Shown here one piece after another: positions 19,978 through 29,300 of a DNA stretch of 58,579 nt. The translations under genes were made by a program, and so were the position numbers. The stretch's first letter is position 1. Each line of letters begins with the position of its first letter. The stretch is from Auxenochlorella pyrenoidosa. Taxonomy: Eukaryota; Chlorophyta; Trebouxiophyceae; Chlorellales; Chlorellaceae. The notes beneath the pieces are model-generated. The model was not told where the DNA came from. It saw only the letters and a program-made list of their open reading frames with translations, and did not search any database. The DNA lies in contig KQ481983.1 of NCBI GenBank assembly GCA_001430745.1, positions 3,544,314 to 3,602,892 of the forward strand, written 5' to 3'.

Positions 19978-22119
19978 TCACGAGGCGGCGACAGGGGCAG
20001 CCGGCGCGGATGGCTGCTCAGCCGGGGCTGCGGCGGCGGCGTCCACGACCGCCTCCTGCGCCGGGGTGGGCGCCACTGCGGGCGCCGGCAGCTGGGTGGC
20101 CTTGCGCTTGCCCCACTTGATCTTCTTCCAGGGCTTGGCCCAGGCGGGCAGGCCAATGCCCAGCAGGAGCAGGGAGGAGAAGTAGAGGGCGCTGGCGGGG
20201 GGGGGGGGGGGGGGGGGGGCGAACGGGCCTGTGAGCACATGAATGAGCGCCCGCTCGGCCCAGCATGCAGCCATCAACAGGCCCTGTGCAACGGTCGGCC
20301 TGCAATCGTGTGGGCAGGCAGGTCCGGAGGCACCCCAGTTGGATGCCTGGCCTGCCAGGTCAGACACAGAGCATGCCCCCGGCCCTCGGCTGGGACACAC
20401 AGCCCGCAGGCCCACCTGAGGGTGAAGCCAACTGCGGAGGAGTCGGTTGCATACACGTACTCGCCGTTCACATACTGCTCAAACTCTGCACCAGGTTGGG
20501 GTGGAAGAGGCAGCGCTGGGTGGGCGGGCCCAGAAGCGGGGAGCGACACGGGAGGGGCGCCGCAAGTTGCAGGGCAAGGGCAGAATAGACAGGGAAGCGT
20601 GACGCAAGGCCGAGGGCAAGAGCGCTCACCCTGGAAGCTGTCAAAGGTCGGGAAGCAGCCGTTGGAGACATCCACGCCGCCGCTCAGGGCCGCTGCAGAG
20701 CAGACAGGCACGGGGAGGGGGGGGCCGCGGGTGAGGCTGGGGTGCAGCTGGAGGGGCGGCGGGAGGAGCGGCTGGCGGGCACCTGGGGCGCCAGGCGGGC
20801 TGGCCGCCGCGCCAAGCGCCCTGGAGCAGGCCAGCCACAGGGCAGGCAGGCACATGTGGGCAGCACATGTGGGCTTACCCTCAGCCTCCTGCAGCAGCAC
20901 GCGGCGCCGCTGCAGAGGGGGGAGAGGCAGGGGAGGAGCTCAGCCTGTGGCATGCCGAGCAAGCCAGCTCACGGCAGCCTCCAGCCAACAGCAGCGGCCT
21001 GCAGCCTGCGGCAGCCCTCCAGTCAACACGCGGCGCATGCTGCCAGTGCACGCAGGTGGGGACACTCACCCCAGCCTCGCCCTCAGCAGTGGTTGCGCCC
21101 TCAGCGGTGGCTGCGCCCTCTGCCGTGGCTGCGCCCTCAGCAGTGGCTGCGCCCTCAGCGGTGGCCGCGCCCTCTGCGGTGGTCGAACCCTCTGCAGTGG
21201 TCGAGCCCTCAGCTGCTGAGCTCGGAGACGAGCCCTCGCTCTCGCTCTCAGCGGCCACCTGCACAGGCAACAGATGCCGGCCAGACGCGACTCTCAACAT
21301 GTACGGGTCATGAGTGCTGGCCACAAGGCATGCACCAGCTGGCTTGCCGCGGCCGCTCAACGCAACATGCCCGAGCAGAGCGTTCAGGGCGCTGCGAGCC
21401 CCGCGCAGCCCAGCCAGCGCATCAGTGCGGGGGCACGCACCGTCACGCCATACTGGAAGAGCGCGCACTGGTTGACAAACTTGAGCCACTGGGCGCGGTA
21501 CACCTGCAAACAGGGCAGCAGCGCGGGCATGCTTGCAGGCAGGCATGGGAGGCAGTCAACCACCACAGCTGCCAGCGCATGCAGCGCGTGCGCGCAGCAC
21601 ACGTGGGCCAGGCGGCGCGATCCGCTCGGCTCCGCTGGCCCGGCGCGACCTCGGCTGCACCCAGCCCTGCCTGCCCCCGCCACACTCACGTGGAAGCACC
21701 GGACCATGTCCTCCTGCACCGGGCAGTCCTGCACCTTCTCGCTGTAGAGGCCCCAGTTCAGGGTGGTGCCGCACGCCTGGATGCAGGCCTCGTCACAGCC
21801 CGCCACAGGCGCCACGGGCGGATTCGCATACGCCTGCCACAGCGCCTCCAGCTGCGCGTCGCAGGAGTCGTCCAGGATCTCCACCTACAAGAGGGGGGTT
21901 GGGGAGGGTGACTGACTGCCTGGCGGGGCAGACAGCAGCAGTGGCAGCAGCGGCGGCGGCAGCAGTGGCAGGCCCCACAGAGGCCAGGCCAGGCCAGCCG
22001 CGCCATCGTGCTTGCAAGCCCACCTGCGTGTGCATCTGGCTGCTCACACCCTGCAGCGCCGCCAGGGCGGCGAGCGTGCAGAGTGCCGCCCCCGCTAGAG
22101 CGGCGGAGCGCGGCTGCAT
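19978..22119 (-). CDS. Unrecognised Cys-rich single-pass membrane protein with AEGAAT repeats
   Basis: I do not recognise the family. Eight exons join in phase. The order is: a signal peptide (MQPRSAALAGAALCTLAALA, then ALQGVSSQ); a Cys-rich luminal or extracellular segment with eight cysteines (from VEILDDSCDAQLEALW through GCDEACIQACGTTLNWGLYS, then DCPVQEDMVRC and FVNQCALFQYG); an acidic exon containing about seven hexapeptides of the type AEGAAT/AEGSTT; two short exons, the second with GGVDVSNGCFPTFDSF; EFEQYVNGEYVYATDSSAVG; and a transmembrane helix (ALYFSSLLLLGIGLPAW) followed by a basic stop-transfer stretch (KPWKKIKWGKRK) and an Ala/Pro-rich tail. The expected topology is type I, N-terminus out and tail in the cytosol. 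The final exon's acceptor follows a long C tract (minus strand). Function unknown. Confidence 0.75.
20197..20219. repeat. Homopolymer of 23 G (23 C on the coding strand) at a splice acceptor
   Basis: On the minus strand this is an uninterrupted C run ending two bases before the CCAG acceptor of the last exon (19978-20191) of the Cys-rich membrane protein. It forms that intron's polypyrimidine tract. Exact length may be a sequencing estimate. Confidence 0.85.
21080..21210. repeat. 18-bp coding minisatellite (AEGAAT/AEGSTT)
   Basis: About seven in-frame copies of an 18-bp unit similar to GTGGCTGCGCCCTCAGCG (plus strand). The unit length preserves frame, so copy-number change would lengthen or shorten the protein without a frameshift. 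Confidence 0.85.
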
Positions 22120-23001
22120 CGCGTCAAACGTTTGAAGTGGATAGAATGGGATGAACAGGATGTCTGGACTCCTGAGCACAGGAAGTTTTGGTTGCATGGG
22201 CCAGCGTGCCGGTGGCGCGTGCCAACTCGAGGCGCCAAGACAAGTAGGGCGATCTGCATCCAATTGCCCATTTACTTATGCGCCTCAGTAACGGATCGAC
22301 TTCTGCAAGCTGCTCGCTGAGGGCGACGGCCACAGCTGGCCATGGTCACGTTGCCACCGCCCCTGCAGGTTGCACGGTGTGGTGCACGACGAGGGTTGTT
22401 GAAGCCTGCCGGGAAACAGGTGGAGGATTAATCAGCTGATGAACACATAATCCACAGAGGCATAGCCACCGTGATGGAGCATGCACGATGTGGGGCTGTT
22501 TGCGAGTGTGCTGACTGAAGATGCAACGTCAAGGCACGTGCACGTGACTGATATTAGATGTCCAAGTGAACCCAAGGCAAAGCTCATGCGCGTGCTGAGC
22601 AGGGGGAGAGATCCCACAAGTAAGACTGCAAAGGAAGTTACAAACATTAGTGATGGAGGGCAAAAGCCAGGCACACTCGCAAGCGAGGCGCAGACGTGTG
22701 GCATGGCTGCAGCCAGCCCCCCACAGCCTTGGCTGCAGGTGGCTGCGGGATCTTTCATTCCGCCACTTTATAGATGACCGCACATGCAGCATGCACTGAC
22801 CTTCAGTGCTGAATGAGCCAGGCTGGTTGCCTGCAGGCAGCCCTGTGCAGAACAATTGAGCGTGCTATGCGTGCTAAGCTTATGTGCCTTGCTGGGAGTC
22901 TCAACTCATGCATGGACCGTGCATTCCGCGGGACTGTTGCCTAATTTAATTAGAAGTGCGGTTTTGAGCTCCGGCCGGCGGCCGCAAGAGCACAGTAGCA
23001 C
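22120..23001. promoter_or_regulatory. Divergent intergenic region, AT-richer, no gene seen
   Basis: This 882-base stretch separates the starts of the Cys-rich protein (-) and the TTL-like gene (+). It is visibly less GC-rich than its flanks. CTAATTTAATTAG at 22941-22953, about 50 bases before the TTL-like start, is the best core-promoter candidate. An open frame of 98 codons at 22481-22777 has no family resemblance and atypical composition, so I did not call it. Confidence 0.45.
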
Positions 23002-25996
23002 ATGACGCTGCGCCTGGTAGCCCCAGCGCGCCTGCTGACCTGCTGCCTAGCAGCGTTGATTGTCCTGCAACCCATCTACGTTGCAAAGGCGGCTGCCGAA
23101 GGGTCCCAACAGCAGTCGCCGGCGGCGCACGCCGCCGCCGCCGAGCGTGCGCCGAGCGCCGGCAACCTTGCCCCGGATGCCAGCCACAGCAGTCAGCCCC
23201 TTCCAGAAGGATCTGGCCCCCTGCGCCTGTGGATAGATGACTTCTTCTTTGCCGCGGGCGAGACGGCGCTGCTGAAGGAGGCGGTTGCTGCTGCGGGCAC
23301 CGACGCTGCCGTACTTGCGGGCGTGACGCGCAACCGCGTGCTGCAGCTCAAGTCTTACCAGCAGACCAGCAAGGCAGACGTGCTGTGGACTGGACGGGCG
23401 GTGAGGATGCGTGGCCGGGCATGAGGCAGGCGGGCATCCACACTCTTGGGAGGGTGCCAGCGGGCATGGCGCAACCATTGCAGCACCGACAGAGTCCTGC
23501 AGATGCCAGCGGCTTCCAGATTGCAGCCATGCTGCATGCAAGAGTTGGCCGTTCATTGCAGCAGCAGTGTCGCACGAAAGCTGCCAAGGCGCTCCCGCCA
23601 TGCCACAACCTGGGCCCCACCTGGGTGCAACAAGTGGCGCTTGGCCCCTCTGCCGCACACTTTTTGCAGGGCTGCTACGAGGCTTTCAAGCGCCGCCTCA
23701 ACGCCAGCCACGCCGTCAGCTGCGTGCCCGGCACCCAAGCAGTCTCTGACAAGGCGGGTCTGGCTGCCAGCCTGGAGGCAGCCTACGGCCCAGACGCCTG
23801 GGGCATCGTGCCGCGCACCTTCCGCCTGCCTGGGGAGTATGCTGCGCTTGCGGCGTACATCAAGCAGGTGCGGCTGGGGAGCGCGCGGCGAGGGCTGGGA
23901 GCAGAGCAGGGCAGCCCTCACGCATGGCGGGAGTGGGCTTAGGCAAAGTTGGCCTGCGAGGTGTGCGTGCCCGTGTTGAACAATGGGGTTACACGAGACG
24001 GGTGACGCCGTAGCGTTCAACAGCCCGGCCCCCTCACATCGCAGAGGGGGGGGCCCAGCCCCCCCCCCCGCCTGCCTGGCGGCAGCCCCCGGGTGCAGTG
24101 CACAGCTCCCCCCCACCCTCAACCCTCTGACCCCGGCCCCTGCAGGAGCAGCGCAGCGGGCGCAGCGGGGGCCTGTGGGTCCTCAAGGAGAACGCGCACC
24201 GCGGCAAGGGTGTGGGGGTGGTGTCCCCCCCCGCCGCGCTGCTGCACGCACTGCAGCGTGCCCCCGCCGGCCCCGCCGGCAGCGTGCGACACGTGCTGGC
24301 ACAGCAGTTTGTGGAGAATCAGCTGCTGATCGATGGGCGGCCCTTTTACATCAGGTGGGATGTGGGTGGGGGTGGGGGGGACTGGTCCTGCCACCGTCGC
24401 TGGAAGCGCCCAGCGCCCAGCAGAGCGCACCAGCCTGCATGCAGCATTCCCTGCGCCGCTGAGTCCGGCCACAGGCCCTGGTGCGGGCCTCAGGCCGCTT
24501 GACTCTCGGGATTGACACAGGCTGCTGCAGCACTAGACGGGGCGGGTGTGTGTGCACAACTGTCTTCTCTGGAGGCTTCCGACACCAGCCCACGGCTGGA
24601 GCGTCCAGGCCTGCAACAACTGCCACGGCCGGCCCCCCCCGCCCCCGCGGTGTGTCGCAGGGTGTGGGCGGTGCTGATGGGCGCCGACCCTGCCCGCGCC
24701 TACCTCTTTGACGGCGGGGTGGTGGTGTTTGGCCAGCGGCAGCGGGCGGGGCAGTCCAACGACGCCCTGATCGTCAACCTGTGGACCCAAGATCGCTCGG
24801 CAGCCGCCCCCTGGAGCTTGCGCCAGCTGGAGGCCTACCTGGCAGAGCACAGCGGCGCCGCCAACAGCAGCAGCAGTGCCAACAGCAGCGGCGGCAGCAG
24901 CAGCGAGGCTGGCGGCAGCCCTGGCTCTGACAGCAGCGCCCGCAGCAGCGGCGACAGCAGCAGCAGCGCCACCAGTGCGGACGGCGTCGCCGACGCGGTG
25001 CGCCGCCTGCGCTCGCGGCTGCACGCGGGCGTGGCTGCCAGCCTGGCGGCGGCGCTGCCCAGCGTGCGGCGCTCCACGGCAGCGCTGCCGGGCTACCAGG
25101 GCGGCAGCTTCGAGGTGCTTGGCGTCGACTTTTTGGTGGATGCCTCGCTGCGGCCCTGGCTGGTGGAGGTCAACTTCCTGCCCTCCATGGCGCGCAAGCT
25201 GGTGGGCTGCAACGCATCACATGCCTCGGCAGCCGCCGCCGGCGGCAGCGGAAGCAGCGCCAGCGGCAGTGCCGGAGGCAGCCTGGGCCCGAGTGCTGGC
25301 GCCTGCCAGCGCGACAACCCGTTTGACGTGCAGAAGGAGCGGTTTGTGCGCGCCCTGCTGGGCCTGCTGGCGGAGCGCCACCGCCAGCTGGCGCCGGCAG
25401 AGCGCCAGGCGCAGCGGGTGCTGGCAGCCGCGGCCGCCGCCGCGGGCGAGGGGGAGGGGGCGCCCTGCGCGGATGGCGCGCAGCTTCGCCAGCTGGCGGC
25501 GCTGCGGGGCGAGCAGGCGGCGGCAGAGGCGCTGGGCTTTGTACCGCTCACCGAGCTCGTGTACCGCTGCCTGGAGTGCGCCGCCAGCCGGCACATGCAG
25601 TCCAGCGCCGGGGCCGAGGCATCCGAGGCAACCAGCAGCAGCGGCATGGAAGCCGGCGGCAGCGAGTGTGCAGTGCTTGCAGAGCTGGCGGTGCCGCCGA
25701 GCGGCCCGAGGCAGCACCAGGCGAAGCAGCAGTGCAGCGCGCCTGCCAGCCGTGCCGAGCGGCTGCTGGCGGAGGCTCGGCACTGGCGAGAGCGGCTGCT
25801 GCTGGAGGGCGCAGCGCTGGCCCCCTGGGTGCTCAATCCCAGGGCACGCTGGCGCGCCGCTTACGGCACCCCCGCTCCCCCGCCCTTCCCCATGCCACCG
25901 GCAGACCGGCGTGTGCTGGCCTGGCTGCGGCGCGGCTCCCCGCCCATCGACAGCCAGCAGGCGTTGCACGACTTCTGCGCTGCTGCTGCTGCCTGA
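23002..25996 (+). CDS. Tubulin-tyrosine-ligase-like (TTL domain) protein with N-terminal secretory signal
   Basis: An ATP-grasp amino-acid ligase of the TTL family. Exons 23002-23400, 23670-23867, 24146-24354 and 24661-25996 join without frameshift. TTL motifs appear in order: LWVLKENAHRGKGVGVV (nucleotide-binding Lys), QFVENQLLIDGRPFYIRVW, ARAYLFDGGVVVFG, SNDALIVNLW and FEVLGVDFLVDASLRPWLVE followed by VNFLPSMA. The N-terminus, however, reads MTLRLVAPARLLTCCLAALI then VLQPIYVAKAAAEG, which looks like a signal peptide or type II anchor. TTL enzymes that modify tubulin work in the cytosol, so the acceptor here is probably not tubulin if the signal functions. A Ser-rich insertion (about 24850-24985) and a roughly 250-residue C-terminal extension after the TTL core are extra. 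TGTAA lies at 26050-26054. Confidence 0.85.
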
Positions 25997-26397
25997 GTTG
26001 CCCTGGGTGCTCCTTGCCTGCCGTCGATGGCCGCTGCGAAGTCGTCCAATGTAATCCAGCAGTGCTGTTGTCAAGGAGGCACTGCCCTGCTAGAGTGTGC
26101 CAGCCCTTTCAGCTGAGGCACCAGCTCATCCCACTGCTTGGCTGAAATCAAGACTCAGAGCAAACCCAGACCACGCGGGCCGGAAGGACCTGCAGCCTCA
26201 GGAGCGCTGCCGCCCGGCCAGCCGCCGTCACGACCCGCCTACCCGCGTAACCCAGCTCCAGTGTGACACAGCTCACCCACTGTCACTGTCTTTGCCCATA
26301 CTTTACAAAGCTTCTGCCAGAAGCGCCGCTGCTGGCCGGGCGGCCCAGCAGCATGGCAGCGCAGGCGTGGCTGGCTGCGCCGCCGCTGCGCCGCCGC
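25997..26397. other. Convergent 3' region with signals on both strands
   Basis: TGTAA at 26050-26054 (+) serves the TTL-like gene, and TTACA at 26303-26307 (TGTAA on the minus strand), 91 bases after the lipase stop, serves the lipase gene. No coding sequence is supported. Confidence 0.6.
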
Positions 26398-29300
26398 TCA
26401 GCCCGGCCGCCCGCTGTGCTTCGCCCGGGCCTCCAGGAGAGCCCTCAGGCCGGCCAGGTACTGCGTCTCCATGTGGGGATCCAGCGCCCCGTCCAGCAGC
26501 AGGGCCCAGGCCGCCCGCTCCTCCTCCCACAGCCGGCCCAGGTGCTCTGGCGACAGCGCCCCGGGGGCGCCCCCGCCCTCGCCGCCGCCGCCGCCGTCGC
26601 CACTGCTGCTGTCGCTCGCACTGACGTCTTGCGCGCTGGTGGTGCTGCCGCTGTCGCCGCTGTCGTGTCTGGCTGCATGGAAATCGGTGGCGTCCTCCAG
26701 CGCCATGCTGAGGGTGGCGGCTGCCACCACATCACCAGGCTGACCGTCCTCCTCCAGGCTGCCTGCGGCTGCCACCTCCAACCCCAGCTTCTTGAGCGCC
26801 GATGTGGCCGCCGCCGGCAGCAGGTCTGGTACCTGCAAAATGGGAGGCAAAAGTTGCCCCAAGGGAGGAGAATTGTGGGCCACGAGTCGGCGCGCACAAT
26901 GGCACGTGACTGAGCAGCCTGCCAGCATCTGACTGTCCACTGCCTTGCAGCGTGCCAGCTCTTGCTGCTGTTCGGATGCCGACCAGCCAACCTTTTCAAG
27001 TGCAGCGGTGGCAGCATCTGGTAGGAGCTCCGGCACCTGCGTGGCAGGGGGCAGAGATGGCAGCGTTGCCTGTCGCCTGCAAACCGTGCACAGCGCTGCG
27101 TATGACGGCCTTGCCCCCCTTCCCCTACCCCAACCCCCACCCCACCGCCAGCCCCGGCCCCATCCTGCCTTGGATGCCACCGTAGAGGTGACGGCCGCGC
27201 TGACGGCGGGCGCCACGTCTGGCAGGCTGACCCCCTCCCCCAGCCGCTGCGTGCTGTGCATGACGAGCTGCACGCTGCCGTCGGGCTCCAGGTGGATGGC
27301 GTGGCCCACCTGCGGCGCACAGCAGGCACAACAGCAGCAGCAGCTGTTGCGCGCCCAGGCCCAGGCAGCGGGCGCTGCAGATGCGCCAGCAGCGGTAGGT
27401 GCAGCGAGACGGACGGGCAGCAGCACGGGTGCCCCAGGCAAGGCGGCCCGCTCAACGCAGGGTAGGGAAGGGCATGTGGACGCTGCTGCCTAGCTAGGGT
27501 ACGGGGCGCGCAGGCGGCACTGGGGGGGGAGGGGGCGCACATGCGCGTAGCCCACGAGGCGCGGCAGGGTGCAGACCGTGTCCCGGGCGTTGACGACGCG
27601 CCAGGTGGAGGGCACCAGCCGGTTGTAGTGCTCAGCAAAGGCCCTGCACGGGTGGATGGGCGGGGGCTCGCCTGGGTGTGTAGCCCCCACACCCTCTGGA
27701 CCGCAGCGCAAGAGCGGCGGCCAGAGTGGCGACGGGTGGGAGGGGGGGCCCAAGCCAAGGTCCCGCAGGCCTCATCCTCCCCGTGCAGAAGCAGGGCTGG
27801 CCTGTCCGCCGCAGATGGGAGCTGGGGCTGCTACATGCCGCGGGCCCCACTGACGGGCGCTAGGGGCCGTGGAGGGGCGCCCCCCTTTCTGCCTCTTGAC
27901 TGCCCCGCTCACCTGTTGCCCACCCGTGGGCACCCAAAGTTCCAGACCTCCAGCTCCACTGGGACAGGCCAGCTGCAGAGGTGGGAATGGCGGCAAGCTG
28001 GGCCATGTCGCCACGCGACCCGGGCTGCTGGTGCGCTGCCTGAATCGGCAGGCCAGGCTGCTACCTGTTTGGATAGCAATTTATCCAGATAGCAACTTAT
28101 CCAAACGGCTGGCCCTTATGCCCGCCACAGTACGGCTGCCTCCTGGCAGGCCAGCCCCAGCCCTCCCCGGCGCGCAAACCTGCGGTGGGCGCAGTCCCAG
28201 GCGCACAGCGTGGCCAGCGCGCCACCCAGCGAGTGTCCCGTCAGGTACACCTGCCAGCTGCGCGGGCCCTCCCCCTCCAGCAGGGTGCCCAGCACAGACA
28301 GCACAGCGGGCCGCACGCTGTCGTAGGCTGTGAGGAAGCCGCTGTGCACCTGCAGCAGAACAGGCGGGGCCAGGGCGGGCCGGCGGGGATGGTGCGGGCC
28401 AGGGGCAGGCCCGGTATCCTAGGATGCTGACACAGGCTCCAATCAAGCCGCCTGCAAGCCTGTATCATCCTCCTGAACCCTGTGCCCAGGCTCACCCAGG
28501 GCTGCGGCTCCGCGCCCGCCGCTTCTTGCTCGGCGTCCTGCTGGGCGGCGGCATCAATCTCCTCCCGCACTCGGTCCAGAATGGCCTTCAAGTCCTCGGC
28601 AGCGCTCACCACGGCGCCGGCCGCGGTGACAAGAATGTGACGCTCGGTCTGCGGCACAGGGCAGGGGTGCCCAGCCGGGCTTTGGGACAACTCTGGGTGC
28701 AGCAGAGGAGCGCTCCCAAGTGATTGACACGAAACAGCAGCGCGCTGGCTGCCCTGACCCGACCCAACCCCGACCCAAGCAGCCTCGCTTGCCTGCTCCT
28801 TGCTGCTCTGCTCCTCCTCCTGCTGTGCACGCTTTGCTGCCACCTCAGCCTTGGCCTGCTCCACAGTGGCGAGGATGCGGGACAGCCGGCCCGGCTCTTC
28901 AGGCGGCTGCGACACCTCCGCCAGGGCTGCAAGCAATGACTGGGGGGGGGAGGGGGCTTGTTGGGGTTGCAGTTGCCCTGGCTCTTTCGATTGGTTTCTG
29001 CCGGGCATGGGACACGGTGCACGGGGCCAAAGGGATGGGCAGGCTGCCTCCTGGTGTGGAGGAGCCACCTCAGGCGCCCAGCACAAATAAGCCCAGCGCC
29101 CCTGCCCGGGCCGGCTACCAGCATGCCACTCGCCTGCCTCTTTGGGTGCCTGGGCTATTCTGTTGGGGTCCAGCGGCGCCGGCACCAAGTGCAGGTCTGT
29201 CAGGATGTCCTGCACTTTCAAAGGCAGCAGCGAGGCAGCAAGGGTGTGCCCTGCTTGCATGCTTCACACACGGCAGGCCTGCTGCCCAAGGGGGAGAGCT

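Noticed and set aside
22481..22777. A 98-codon open frame in the divergent intergenic region
   Set aside because: Composition and codon use differ from neighbouring genes, there is no family resemblance, and it lies where two promoters are expected.
26945..27045. A tenth GC-AG intron after the first helix copy in the lipase (TGCAAG|GCAGTG)
   Set aside because: A GT donor three bases further on (GCA|GTGGAC) keeps the same frame, so the GC reading is not forced.
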